Below, in pieces: positions 48,090 to 60,190 of a stretch of DNA of 64,000 bases. Source of the DNA: Panax quinquefolius. Lineage: Eukaryota; Streptophyta; Magnoliopsida; Apiales; Araliaceae. Position 1 is the stretch's first letter. Every line of letters begins with the position of its first letter. The stretch lies in contig CM035171.1 of assembly GCA_020205615.1 (NCBI GenBank), forward strand, positions 10,848,160 to 10,912,159, given 5' to 3'. The notes below the pieces were generated by a model. The model saw only the letters and a program-made list of their open reading frames with translations, was not told the origin of the DNA and ran no database searches. A program made the translations under genes and the position numbers.

Positions 48090-49261
48090 AATGTTCATTA
48101 TACTACTCCAGCATTTTGCCTTTGCCTTTGTTCTTTTTCGATTCGCTGGCCCCTTCGTTCCTAACTGAAATATTTTATTTAGCAAGGGTGAACAACAAGT
48201 TTACCCCGCAAGTTAAGATATACAGTAAATGTATAGGAATAAATAACAAGTCTTCTCGCATTCTATACAACAATAATCTGAATATGAAAGAGTACAACGC
48301 TTTCAAGGTTTTCTACGATATTCAAATGAATAATCAAGAGTTAATTCTACGAAATAGCAAAGTGGAATGTTTTCCAGATTTATGCTGAGCGATCCGTTAG
48401 ATCTTGAACTTCTCTTCTCGGGTATATATCAAAGTTTTACTATGACATATACGCAGGTGTATTAAATAACCATAAAGATTAAATCATACCCCTCTACAAG
48501 TACTTAGAGCCGGCCAACTCCTCGTACCCTATATTATGCATAATACTTAAGTCATGCGCAATGGTCGAATATACGACTAAAAATGTTCCATTTATATAAA
48601 AGGTTGTTATTCTCAGTCTTTGAATCAAGATTTGATTTAACAACGAAATTCAATGATTTCAATATCTAATCACTTCTCTTCTCTTCTCAAATCTATCAAG
48701 TTTTCTTTTTCTGTCTAGCCGATACAACTGCATTGATCTATCAATAATAATTCTCTTCTCTTCTCTTCTCTTCTCGAACCTATCAAGTTCTAACAAATGT
48801 TCGTCTAGCCAGAATAATTAGCTAAGACATTTCTCAACATAATTCGACAATAAACAAGAATTATCTGTCTGTCAATTCTAGCTTCTACGGATATGAATAT
48901 CCAACAAAAGTTATTCTACGAATATATATTTTCCGAATCAGTAATTCAATTTGAATTATTAAACATGCACTAACTGCGAATAATCAACAATAATTTCTTG
49001 GACATGGTATAATTAACAATAATTAACCACTATAACAATTGAATGAATATAAATCAAGGTTGAGTTAGGAAACTTGCATATTCCGCTGATTACAGCTACA
49101 CAAAATACTTATATGCGTTCGTAAGACCTATAACCAATAATATCGATCTCACAATTAACACAATAATTTATAACATGCAACACTGTATTCTACAGTCAAT
49201 CTTCTCCTAAACACATTACCACATAGCCACATCAGTGTTTATAACCTATATAAACACTTAA
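48090..49261 (-). repeat. Family H LTR, inverted, continued
   Basis: Non-coding. Opens with a stretch resembling the left edge of the window (CTTTG.TCTTTTTCGATTCG) and an AGCAAGGGTGAACA block, as in F. It contains CT microsatellites at 48673-48688 and 48751-48775. It ends at CTTAA (49257-49261), the likely target site of E; the matching copy is outside the window. Confidence 0.5.
48751..48775. repeat. (TTCTC)5 microsatellite
   Basis: Five perfect copies. A shorter run is at 48673-48688. Both are followed by AAATCTATCAAGTT or GAACCTATCAAGTT and GTCTAGCC, so an 80-bp unit is duplicated. Confidence 0.88.
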
Positions 49262-49451
49262 TGTGACGCCCCCAAAATTAGGTATACATCACCCATTCTG
49301 AGTCGCCAGTTACATGGTACAAAATTCAAATACAACTTCATTTATACAACTGTTGAGCTATCGTATAGAATACGACCACAGTTAACTATGAGTTTTAATA
49401 CAAATGTATGTAACTCTCATGGTGCCTCGACCACAACCTTACAATGGTACT

Positions 49452-49763
49452 TTACATAAAAGTATAGTCAAAAGATGTTTTAGAAATTAAAATCTTTGGG
49501 AAGTACTCAAGGAAACCTTCGTACATGGGAGGCCATGTGTCTAGGTTATAATAGATATCATATGGCCACAGAATTATCCTTGGTTGACCCAATAGACCCC
49601 AAAGAAAAACGAGAAGATTATTATCATCATCTTTCCAATAGTGAGTCTTCTCTTGACATATAACTATCTCCACTGTTTCCAAGTGAATATTATATTTTAA
49701 ATCAACTCCAAGATCATATCGGTAGTGCCCGTAGATATACTCAGCAAGTGGATGCGCACAACC
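49452..49763 (-). CDS. Unidentified open frame inside the E LTR (103 codons)
   Basis: I do not recognise it. Stop to stop on the minus strand it is open for 103 codons; the first ATG gives 76 residues. Its composition looks protein-like (CAHPLAEYIYGHYRYDLG, WPYDIYYNLDTWPPMYEGF, ending KTSFDYTFM), rich in Tyr and Trp, unlike the low-complexity frames elsewhere in the window. The same frame continues upstream of one TAG for about 25 codons. It lies where the other LTRs have the CCTCACTATTT region, so it was probably acquired by E: a captured host gene piece or a remnant of another element. No initiation signal or domain is evident, and expression is unproven. Confidence 0.4.
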   Translation of the reverse strand, partial: GCAHPLAEYIYGHYRYDLGVDLKYNIHLETVEIVICQEKTHYWKDDDNNLLVFLWGLLGQPRIILWPYDIYYNLDTWPPMYEGFLEYFPKILISKTSFDYTFM

Positions 49764-50419
49764 CTATTTTATAATAACACAAGGTTGTATGTCATTAGAC
49801 ATCTTGTATGATAGTGGCAAAACACCCTTCCAAAGTTGGGTTCACCTCACCCTATTTGATTCAACAAATATAACTATTAAATGTTGTATAGAATACAACA
49901 CACTTTTCTATACTGTTTAGGGAGAACCTCCATGACCTAGAGACCACTTGCTCTATTCCCTATTATCCCCTGCTCAATTCTTGCAACACTCTTACGACAA
50001 CACTCTTATTACCTCGTAAGGAATTGTGAAATGAAAAGGGTGAGCACAACTAGCCCAAAGAAAGAATATCATCACTAAAGATAATTAAATTATCAATAGC
50101 TTTCATCAATAAAAATCGAGATTTAGAACATATGGTAGATGATAAAACTTTTAACCATAGTTGCAATGAACGAGCAATCCATTAGGAGAATCAAATAGAC
50201 CATAAGGTCTATTATCTTCTATGTTAAAAGTCCAAAGAATAATATTTTATCCTCAGAACATCAATCGACAATTCTCGCCCACGATCATGTGAATAACTCA
50301 TAATCATAATTGTGATTCTAAATTCCTCTTCGCACCTGTGATCTAAGATAATTTTCATCACCGCCTTTTACCCGAAATATCAAAAATCATGGTTATACCA
50401 AATCACAATTTCTGCTCTT

Positions 50420-51010
50420 AATCATTAAATCATCTTTGCACTACGGCCAAAGATATTCATTATTATCACATCCATGAATTAATATTTCATTGTTGAGACT
50501 CACTTCAATAAATAATTCACATCATCGAATCATCCCCGCACTACGTGCCAAGGATATTCTTTAGATTACGACCACGAATTATCCATGCACTACGCCAAAG
50601 ATAATTGTGTTTTCATCAACGGTCCCCGATCATGCCATAAAACAATTCATCTTTGCACCTCGTCAAGAGAATCCATAGCCATAATCATACCAAAAATCGC
50701 CCATCAATGCACTACGAGCCAATGAGGTCTTTTTTTCATTAAGTATCACAACTAAAAATTATCCATGCACCACGCCAAAGATAATCGTGTTTTTATCAAC
50801 TGGTCCCGATCATGCTATAAAATAATTCATCTTTGCACCCTTGGTCAAGAGAATCCATAGCCATAATCATACCAAAAATTGTTCATCAATGCACTACGGG
50901 CCAACGAGGACTTTTTCACATCATTTGCAACATTACTTACCATGATTATACCGAATAATCCCTGGTCATAATCATACCAAGTCCATCTATGCACTACAGG
51001 CCACAGATGA
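50420..51010 (-). repeat. GGCCCGTAGTG hairpin array, about 9 units (E LTR)
   Basis: The longest array here. Loop CACTACGGGCC (plus strand) is kept while stems differ: ATCTTTG/CAAAGAT, TTATCC/AAAGATAA, ATCAATG/CCAATGAG, ATCTATG/CCACAGAT. A block of about 240 bp (GAATTATCCATGCAC to AATGAGG) is itself repeated twice. Confidence 0.8.
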
Positions 51011-52496
51011 CTTTCAACATAATATAACTATGAGGATGATGACAATGATATAAAAATCAATCAAATGAGATAAAGGATAAATATTAAACATTTATAATAT
51101 AATTTATCCAAATGCTCAATAATAACCAAATGTTATCAATCACTTAATAATCTCATAATCTAATATCATTAATATTATAACAATATTTTAATCATTTCTT
51201 AAACTTATAAACAATTTATTTCAATTGTTTAAACTTTTTCAAATAATGTATTTAATCATTCAAAAATGTCATACTCATAAAATTTCATCATCAATGATCA
51301 AATCCCTTTATCAAAAATCAGATATACCCTTTATAGGATTCTCAAGCCATAAAATCCTATTTTTCAATTTTATTACTTCACATAACATATTTAATTCATT
51401 TACTCATAACTAGTTCATTTTCATGAAAAATACCAAATCAGTCCCAAAAATATTTCTTTTTCTGAGATTTAGCAGAATATAGTCCCATCTTGAACATATA
51501 TTTTTCTCAGAATTTTTAAAATTCATTTACTATTTTTTATATTGCTAAAACTGCCGAATATTTAGACATTTATCATAAATTGTACTTTTGTCCAAAAATT
51601 CCAAAATTTACAGGGTATACTCCTGTTATATACATGTACTCCCAATAAATATTTCACTAATTTTGGAGTTAACCACAAGGAGTTATAAGGGTTTACTTTT
51701 AAAATACTCTTTTCCCATAAAATCCATAACTCTTAATCTATACATTCAAAAATCGCCATTTTTGGACACAATCTAGAAAACTCATCAAATTATCATTTCA
51801 AATTTTTCCAGAATTTTGAAGATCAAAAATTACGAATCGCCCTCGCGTAAAACCCCTTTAATGAAAATATTATTCGTGTGAATACGAAGGATCATTCACC
51901 ATGCATGTGGTAATCTACATGCATGTGTTATTCCAATGTAATACTAAAGAATGGAATAATGTAAGGATTCACCATGCGTGCAAGATAGATTGCACCGACA
52001 ATGTGTTATTCCTAATAGAATAATAAATAATGGAACCAGTCCCACAGAAACACACGCATGCATGTGATATTCCGGCGTAATAATAAATAATGGAACCAGT
52101 CCAACAAAAACGCACGCATGTGATATTTCGACGAATAATAAAGAACAAAATAATAAATAATGGAACTAGGTCAAAGTGTATTGACGCACCAAAGGATATT
52201 CCAATGTAATAATAAAGAATGGAATAATGTAAGAATTTCACCAAATATAGGGTATCCTCATGCAGATACAAAGTTATTCCAATGTAATAATAAAGAATGT
52301 AATAACAGAAGTTGTCTTCACGAATAAGAAAGAAAGAATACCCCTTACGAGTACAACAAATAATATCCCCTACCTTAAGAAGAAGAGTACTGGATATATG
52401 AGTAGTAAAGTAGTAGAATACTTTTCTTCTTTCTCTCTATAGTTTATCTCTCTAGAGTTACAGTGAATTCGTAAGAAATAATGAATGAATGAGCTT

Positions 52497-52506
52497 CTAT
52501 TTATAG
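52497..52506 (-). promoter_or_regulatory. LTR TATA box, element E
   Basis: CTATAAATAG on the minus strand, downstream of U3 modules that A2 interrupts. Confidence 0.75.
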
Positions 52507-52674
52507 AAAAATGGACTGCATAGTAACTAACTTATTAACGGTCCAGATTGATTTACTTTAATCTGACGGTCCATATTTAATGCAAAATCTTTTAAATAAA
52601 ATATAATATATTCTATTTATAATCTAATAAAACGAATAACTTTATAAAAGATTTTACTATGCAAACACTATGCA

Positions 52675-52679
52675 GGCAC
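52675..52679. repeat. Target site of A2 (GGCAC; right copy GCAC)
   Basis: GGCAC precedes the A2 5' LTR and GCAC follows the 3' LTR (63028-63031). The uninterrupted U3 module (reverse of 43145-43160) reads ATGCAGGCACTATGC, so the pair is a 5-bp duplication with one base lost, or 4 bp. Confidence 0.75.
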
Positions 52680-54027
52680 TGTAAGACCCCAAAATTTTTA
52701 AATAAAAAGGAATTTCCTTTATTTATTATTTTGAAATAGTAAGGGTTGATTTGATTAATGTGGATAGTTAAGGGTTAAATACACAAATATTTCAAAATAA
52801 GCAAGTGGTTATAAAATATTCATTATCGCTTTGGGAATATTCGTTTGGTCGTGGAATATTCGTCGCTTCGGGAATATTCGTATTTGACGACCAGCAGCCC
52901 ATGTGTGGGCCCCATAACTGAAAGCGATTGGATTGATGAAGAAAACGACAAATATAAGTTGTTTTTAAATAACTACGTAGTTGTTACCAAGTATATCTTG
53001 CTGGAATACCCGTGGTTAAAACACACTAATACGCTGCTTGTTGAACAAGAGAAGACACCAGATTGCACCAATTATTGATTCTTACGTAAGAAGGCACTAC
53101 TCAATAATGGTTACAGTAATTACTTCGCTCAAAGATTTTATTGAGTTAATAATTGTCATATTGATATTTTATATTATTTGTTGTTTCAATAATTGTCATT
53201 ACACAAGATTTTCATTATCGGCTAATAATTCATATTATCCTAATAATATTATTAGATAACATTATTGGTAATGTCTAGAAAGTTCTCATCTAAGGAGAGG
53301 TTTGTCACCTAATCATGCCGCCAAGAAGAAGAAATTCTTATCGAAAGCCCCTCTTACCTGAACCGCTCGGTTGTCAATATTGTGATTCTCAGAATATTAT
53401 TTGTGAATAATTAATTATTGATTTATATGATGAGGAAAATATTGATTTTATGTGGATATAGATGGAGAAAATTTTAAAATGACAATTGTTGAAAATTAAT
53501 ATTTTATCTTTTTCCGATAAAATAATTCATTTAAATATATTATTTTAATAATATATTAACTGTGATATTTTTACAACGAATGTGGGATATATGAGTATAC
53601 GAGGAGGAAGAGTATTTTTGTTGCAATAAATGTTTAAAACATGTTAAACATGTCTCAGGGACCCCATTTATCGACCGAAATTTGATTATAAATTTATAAA
53701 ATCGCCTGCTTGTGGATTTCTTATCAATTTTGTTTGGAATTTAAAAACTTTCTTCTGCAAAGTTGTAGAGAATTGAATTTCCTATAAAAACTCACGAGAT
53801 TCAAATTTTCTGATGAAAGGGCTATTAATTATGAATTTTTGAAGCTCTGAAGTTCTGAAATAATTAATTTTTGGAAGTTTTAATTGTTTTATTTAAGAAA
53901 AACGTTTTTTTGCAATCCCACATGTGATATAAATGTGCTGAATTCAGTTGGTCTAAGGTGGGCTTGAATTTGTTTAATTATATTATTATTTTATTAAATT
54001 TTCTGCTTTGGTGTTCTAAGCATTTTC

Positions 54028-54037
54028 CTATAAATAG
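54028..54037 (+). promoter_or_regulatory. LTR TATA box, A2 5' LTR
   Basis: CTATAAATAG about 1.35 kb into the LTR, with the shared leader after it. Confidence 0.75.
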
Positions 54038-54307
54038 GGTGCTTAGGTTAGAATTGAAAATCACACCGTAAATCAAGTTTTCTCTCTATATTATCGAGCG
54101 TATTCTTGTGAGTATTTTGAGTATACTTTGAGTATTACTATACTACTGTGCAGTCCAAGTCATAGCCTATATCCTGTGTTTTTCTATTTAGAAGATCGAT
54201 CTTTCGAGGTAAGGATGTTATTTTCTTCTCAAATGATATTATTTCTTCAATATCATTATGTTGAAATGTCGATCTGAAGTTTTTATCAAATTTGGAACTT
54301 TTTCATG

Positions 54308-54415
54308 TCAAGGTTACTATTCATGGGTTACTATTTATGAGTTACTATTCACGAAGTTACTATTCATGAGTTACTATTCACGAGTTACTATTCACGAGTA
54401 CGATTCATGAAGCGT
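54308..54415 (+). repeat. Minisatellite GAGTTACTATTCAC x 7 (A2 5' LTR)
   Basis: Seven adjacent 14-16 bp units, starting just inside the putative intron. The partner in the 3' LTR is 61848-61950. Confidence 0.85.
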
Positions 54416-54760
54416 GAAGATGTTTTTGTGGAATTTCTATCTTTTGTGCTCGAGTTACTTATTCACGATATCTAAGACTATTCACGATATCTGACTATTC
54501 ACGATACTCGATACTATTCACCTAAAAAATAAAATTTCTTCTTTTCGTCTAAAAATATCTATTCGGATACTAACTCGATTGTATCCATGTTTTGATCATT
54601 CTTGAATTTTACACCACTATGATTATTTTTGAGGTATTTTTGGACGTGGATAAAACCAAGTACGAATCCTTAATCCTTAATCCTTGTCATTTTGTTTCAC
54701 CGGATTCGCTTTTTTAAAAAATATTTTTCATCATCCTCGCCTTAAATGATGATATTATGG

Positions 54761-54940
54761 AATATCTTTGGCCCAGTAGTGCAAAGATGAATGATTTCTT
54801 AAGAATATCTTCGGCCAGAAGAGTGCAAAGATGAATGAATTCTCAAGAATATCTTTGGCCAGCAAGTGCAAAGATGAACAGTGTTTAAATGAACTCGACT
54901 AATCGATGAATATCTTTGGCCCGTAGTAAAGATGAATATT
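54761..54940 (+). repeat. Hairpin repeat array, 4 units (A2 5' LTR)
   Basis: Four units of AATATCTTTGGCC, AGTAGTG, CAAAGATGAAT at about 45-60 bp spacing. All keep the 7-bp stem except unit 4, which has lost loop bases. Confidence 0.82.
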
Positions 54941-55482
54941 TGATTCCGTATGTATATTGATTGATGTTACAGTGGATAAAAGATAGACGATGAACTTTTA
55001 AATTCATACATAGAAGATAGTAGTTTGTATTCTCTACTTAACTCTTCTAATGAATTATTATTTCAACGCGAATATTGATTTAAAATTTGTTGTCTATCAG
55101 ATTCTATTAGATTTTTCCTCGTTGAAGACTAACGATAATTTGTTGTATATTATCTTAGTCATAATATTCTTTATCGAGCTAGTTGAGCTCACCCTTTTCC
55201 TTTTGTTCCATTTTTCTCGTGAGGCGAGAATATAAATAGTACGCAGCTCTGGGGTATGGAATGAAGGTTTTAGAAAGGATTGTTTAGTAGTCCTCACCAT
55301 TTTTGTAAAATAATGTATCAATAAATGTGATGAGGATTTATTTGAGTATAGATATTGTCTAGAAGATAATATTTGTATTCAAACTCACAGCTTTATCGTT
55401 GTAATAATAAAGTTGTAGTTGTTTCATACCATGATTGACAACTCGTAATAGTGATGTATACCTATTTTGGGGGCGCCACAGT

Positions 55483-55494
55483 TGGTATCGAGCT
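55483..55494 (+). other. Primer binding site of A2
   Basis: TGGTATCGAGCT, 2 nt after the LTR end. It corresponds to TGGTATCAGAGC with the CAG blurred to CG. Confidence 0.82.
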
Positions 55495-55667
55495 TAGGGA
55501 TATGATCTCCAAGCGAGATCTAGGAATAGAACTAGAGGGGAGAGACGAGTAAATCCTTCGCTAGTGTGTCCTACCTAAGCTTATTTGTTAGTTGGTCAAG
55601 ATATATAGGATATTATGTGATATATTGATTTCCTTAATTAACCCTTGTTTTATGACAAGATTTGAGA

Positions 55668-56790
55668 ATGTCGATCGAGAATATTAACAATGGAAATGAG
55701 ACCGTGGAGATGCCTCAGACTCACCAACGAGGAGAACGCAAGCAACAGTCGGCAATGTTCCTCCCGTGAACAACACCATTGAAAGCGTGATGATGAACGA
55801 GGGATGTTTAGAAGTTTTTTGCGCTTCATGCAAAATCGCATTTAGGAGACTCGTGTTCAAAATACAGGAGGAAATGATAGCAATTCACGGGTTGTCACAA
55901 AAGCAAGCGCTTCAAAGAGTCAGGACCACCAGAATTTAAGGGAAAGCCGTGATCCGATCACGGCGGAAACACGGGTCAAACAAATTACCAAGATATTCGA
56001 TGTCTTGGGATGCACGGAGAACAGAAGGTTCCATTCGCCACCTTTATGTTCCGTGGGGCGAGGCGCACTCATCGGTGGGAGTCTGTGGAAGCGCACTCCA
56101 TCCAAATTACTCAAAGATGTCTTGGGAGACGCTTTCAGAAGCTATTTAATGACAAATACTTTCCCGAAAAGTGTTCGCTATACGAAGGAAGTGGAGTTTA
56201 TTAGATCGAAGCAAAACAACACGACGGTGTCTCAAAGACGAGGCAAAGTTTGCAGAGTTATCCGTGTTTGACCTCATTTGGTGGAGAATGAGGAACGATG
56301 ACGCGGATGTTTCTTAGAGGTTTGAAACCCGGCATACGCCAAGATCTCATTTCTCATAAATTTTCTCTTTATTCAGATGTTGTAAATGTGGCTCAATTAT
56401 TAGAGCGAGATAACGAGTACGGCCAACTGAGGACCACAACCAGATCGTATCGTAGATAGCAATCAATGTAATAATGATAACTCATGAGAAAGAAATGATT
56501 TGATGTAAATGGTAACCACTCCGTGGTAATCATGGCCATGAAAATAGAAGAAGCGAGTCGAGAGGAGATTTTAAAAGAGAAGATTTAACAACGACTATGT
56601 GAAGATGATAAAGGTCTTAAGAAGAATCGGTTCTAAGGGAGGAGAACGACCACCCATCATATGCTACAAATGCGAAAAGAGGGACATATCACCCAAACCG
56701 CCCACAACAGCTTCAAGGTATGCTATAATTGTGGAAAGGAAGGACATATCGCCGAGATTGTAGACAAGAGCGAAACCTAGTTCAATGGAC
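55668..56790 (+). pseudogene. gag: gag of A2, frameshifted as read
   Basis: Start at 55668 (MSIENINNGNETVE). Capsid segments KQITKIFDVLGCTE (about 55980), FMFRGA and RYTKEVEFIR are in different frames. Two CCHC knuckles lie at about 56661-56765: the first has lost its Gly and last Cys in reading frame, the second reads [11 protein letters not shown] and then shifts before its last Cys. The breaks fall on CAG/CTG/CG-type words where A1 differs, so the real gene may be intact. Fused or adjacent to the protease. Confidence 0.82.
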
Positions 56791-56879
56791 TCGGTGACTC
56801 AAAAGATCGTCCCAAAAAGTCAAAGTCAACGATTCCGGAAGAGCGTTTGTTGTGATCGGTCATAATGCGAGGAACCCAA

Positions 56880-57340
56880 ACGAGGTGATCACGGTAAGCT
56901 ATTTATAAATTCTTAAGTTTTTATACCTTACTTGATACCGGTGCTACCCATTCATTTATCTCTCCTGCATGTGCTCAACGCTTAAACTCGACTCGAGAAA
57001 TTAGACTTTGACCTATCTCGTGGAAACTCCGTTAGAGAAACTTTCATCACATCCACCGCTTATAAATCTTGTTTGATTCAAGTTGGCACCATTACCTTAC
57101 CCGTTGACCTTTATCTCTTTAAAGATACTTGCTTTTGATGTGATTTTAGGGATTGATTGGTTAACTACTCATCATGCCAAAATTGATTGTTTTCGTAAGG
57201 TTGTTAGTTTTCATATTCCTAACCAACCCGTTGTATTTAATTCAAGCAACTAAACCATTAAAATCAATCACTATCATATCTAATCATAAAGCTATTCGCT
57301 TATTGAAAAACGGATGTCAAGCTTTCTTAGCCCATGTTAT
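56880..57340 (+). pseudogene. Aspartic protease of A2
   Basis: The active-site stretch LLDTGATHSFIS is intact, with its Asp codon at 56934-56936. The C-terminal part GIDWLTTHHAKID follows at about 57150-57185. Frames change in between. Of the three protease copies in the window this is the only one with a normal active site. Confidence 0.85.
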
Positions 57341-57474
57341 GGATTTGAATAAAGACACGCCAAATTTGAATAATATTCCCGTGTTATCGACTTTCCCGAC
57401 GATTTCAAGAACTTCCCTGGCCTACCCCCGTAACGTGAAGTTGAATTCTTTATTGATCTTGAACTCCGGCACAA

Positions 57475-58140
57475 AGCCCATTTCTAAAACCCCATATCGA
57501 ATGGCTCCTATTGAACTTCAGAGTTAAAGGTCCAACTACAGGAATTGTTGGACATCGGTTTCATCTCGCCCCAGTACATCTCCTCGGGGTGCTCCTATTT
57601 TATTTGTAAAGAAGAAAGACGGAGTATATGCGACTTTTGTATTGACTATCTGAATTGAACCATGTCACCATCAAGAATAGGTATCCTCTACCTCGTATTG
57701 ATGACTTGTTTGACCGCCATAAGGGGCACAATTCTTTTCAAAAATCGATCTTCGCTCGGATATCATCACCAAGATTAGAACCGAGGATATTCCAAAGACC
57801 GCCTTCGTAACTCCTGTATGGGCATTATGAATTCTTAGTCATGTTTTTCGGACTAACTAATGCTCCTCGCGGCTTTCATGGATATGATGAACCGAGTATT
57901 CAAGGAATATTTGATCAATTCATTGTTGTTTTTATTGATGACATCCTCATATATTCCAAAAGTCGTGAAGATCATGAGCACCATTTGAAGTCGGTACTCC
58001 AAAGGCTTCGTGAAAACCAACTATATGCCAAATTGAAGAAATGCGAGTTCGCTTGAGGAAGTAGCATTCCTTGGGCACGCAGTCAAAACATGGAGTATCT
58101 GCTGATCCGGCAAGATCAAGCAATACAAAGTTGGAGCAAC
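57475..58140 (+). pseudogene. Reverse transcriptase of A2, frameshifted as read
   Basis: Fingers (KTPYRMAPIEL, about 57485-57520), palm ([13 protein letters not shown], KIDL-like, about 57690-57760) and the [19 protein letters not shown] segment (57925-57990; catalytic Asp codons at 57937-57942). Thumb to about 58060 (KLKKCEF). Several frame changes. Confidence 0.87.
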
Positions 58141-58149
58141 CAAGTTTGG

Positions 58150-58700
58150 ATCAAGTACGTAGCTTTTGGGCTTAGTGGTTATTATCGGAGATTCGTGGAA
58201 GGGTTTTCTCGAATCGCTACTCCATTAACTCAAATAACTCCGGAAGGATACAAAATTGCTTGGAGCGAAGAATGCGAGAAAAGTTTCCAAGAGCTTAAGA
58301 GAGACTTATTTCTAAGACTGTTCTAACAATACCATCCGTTCGATGGATTTGTTATCTCACAAATGATGCTTCGTGCAAAGGGTTAGGATGTGTTCTCATG
58401 CAACGTGGGAAAGTCATAGCCTATGCCTCGCGACAACTTAAAGAGTATGAGAGGAATTATCCTACTCATGATCTAGAGTCAAGCGCAAATGCTTTTTGCT
58501 AAAAATATGGAGGCACTATCTATATGGGGAGAAAGTAGAGATATATTCGCACCATAAAAGCCTTAAATATTTCTTCACTCAAAAGAACTCAACATGCGGC
58601 AAATGACGTTGGCTCGAGCTATTGAAAGACTACGACCACACTATTCAATACCATCCCGGTAAAGTTTAACGTGGTAGCCGACGCATCGAGTAGTAGAAGA
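58150..58700 (+). pseudogene. RNase H of A2, frameshifted as read
   Basis: Tether GYYRRFVEGFSRIATPLTQ and [14 protein letters not shown] in one frame (58090-58326), then [13 protein letters not shown] (about 58355-58405), [19 protein letters not shown] and a blurred end near 58670 (NVVADA). Confidence 0.85.
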
Positions 58701-58739
58701 TCATATGCGAACGAAAAGCGATGATGTCAAGTATACGCG

Positions 58740-60190
58740 ACAGAGCCAACTTTAATAGAAAAAGTTAAGGTTGCTCAAGCCACCAATCCGGAGCCGATGC
58801 GTATGAAGAAGAAAGTACAAGAAGGAGCTATTCCTAAGCGAGAATTGATGAAGAAGGAATACTTGAGTCCACTCTGCACTTTGTGTTTCCTAACGACTGA
58901 TTTGAAGTACAAGATTATGATGGAGGCACACAATACGCCATTTGCAATCCATCCTCGAAGTACTAAAATGTATCGTGATCTTTGACATACATTTTGGTGG
59001 AACAATATGAAGAGAGAGATTGCAAAGTTTATCTCGATGTGTTTAACTTGCCAACGTGTAAAGGCGAGCATCTTGTACCTAAGGGTCCGCTATAACCACT
59101 TGAGATTCCGGAATGGAAGTGGGAACACATTACTATGGATTTCATTCACGGGTCTTCCTACTATTTTCTCAAGGCATCAATGCTATTTGGGTTATTGTTG
59201 ATAGATTAACCAAGTCTCCGCTCATTTCTTGCCGACACGGAGACTTATTCCTTGAACGCCTTGCTAGTATGTACGTGAATGAGATTGTGAGGTTGCATGG
59301 CATGCCCAGATCCATAGTTTTGATCGTGACCCAAGATTCACTTCAAGATTTTGGGTTAGCTTGCAAAAAGCTATGGGCACGGATTTGCGATTTAGTTCGC
59401 ATACCATCCCCAAACGGACGACACAATCGAGAGGACTATTCAAACTCTTGAAGATCTATTAAGACTCGTGTCCTGAACTTCAAGGGTAGTTGGGATAAGT
59501 ATTTACCATTGGTGGAATTCTCCTACAACAACAGCTTATCGTGCAAGTATAGGTGTGGCTCCATTTGAAGCATTATATGGATGAAAATGTCGCTTCTCAA
59601 TATGTTGGGATGAGGTGGGTGAAGCAACATTGTTGGGACCCGAGTTAAGACGTATGACTCACCGAAAAGATCCAAATGATTCGACAACGATATACAAACC
59701 GGCACAAGATCGATAAAAGAGTTATGCGAATCTTCATCGAAAGGACGTGGAATTTAATGTAGGGATCATGTATTGTCATGAGTTGCTCCATGGAAGGAGT
59801 TACAAGATTTGGGAAGAGAGGAAAGCTCAATCCACGATTTATCGGTCCATTTCAAATTCTTGACCGAGTAGGAAATGTAGCCTATAGACTTGCGTTACCT
59901 CCGAGTATGTCTCGTGTTCATAATGTGTTTCATATATCCGTATTTCAGAAATATGTGAAAGACCCGAACCACGTTATTGAAGTTAGAACCGGACGAGATA
60001 GCCAAGACTTAACGTATGAGGAGGTACCGCCAAGATCTTGGATAGGAAGGAGCATGTCCTACGCCAAGAAAGGTCATACCACAAGTTAAAGTTTTGTGGA
60101 GGAATCATGCTATAGAGGAAAGGACCGGGAATTGGAAACGAAATGAAAGCGAGGTATCCTCACCTTTTCAAACACTGTATATACGTCGCC
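58740..60190 (+). pseudogene. Integrase and chromodomain-like tail of A2
   Basis: Zinc finger in pieces (EAHNTPFAIHP at about 58925-58955, with both His; CLTCQR at about 59040, with both Cys). Core segments: MDF (about 59135), AIWVIVDRLTKS (about 59180), the second Asp region (near 59325), which has lost one base at a CTG-type word, and a Glu region near 59430. GPF/Y module and linker open at 59778-60089 (PRFIGPFQILDRVG, SRVHNVFHIS). The chromodomain-like tail (ILDRKEH, KVLW, RYPHLF) is split over frames to about 60170. Confidence 0.85.

Larger units (their letters stand above)
49262..52679 (-). repeat. Element E 3' LTR, inverted, left part
   Basis: Starts TGTGACGCCCCCAAAATTAGG. It contains an unidentified open frame (49452-49763), the GGGCTAGTTGTGCTCACCC block at about 50037-50055, nine GGCCCGTAGTG hairpin units (50420-51010), an AT-rich stretch with no visible structure (51010-51850), ATTCC hairpin units (51900-52320), donor-like AAG/GTAGGG (near 52375), TATA at 52497 and U3 modules to 52679, where A2 is inserted. 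It continues at 63028. Confidence 0.8.
52680..55480 (+). repeat. A2 5' LTR (2801 bp)
   Basis: TGTAAGACCCC to GGGGGCGCCACA. TATA 54028, donor-like GAG/GTAAGG (54209), minisatellite 54308-54415, four hairpin units 54761-54940, TGAGCTCACCC block (about 55180-55195), acceptor region blurred (CTCGTGAGG, about 55220). Confidence 0.93.
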
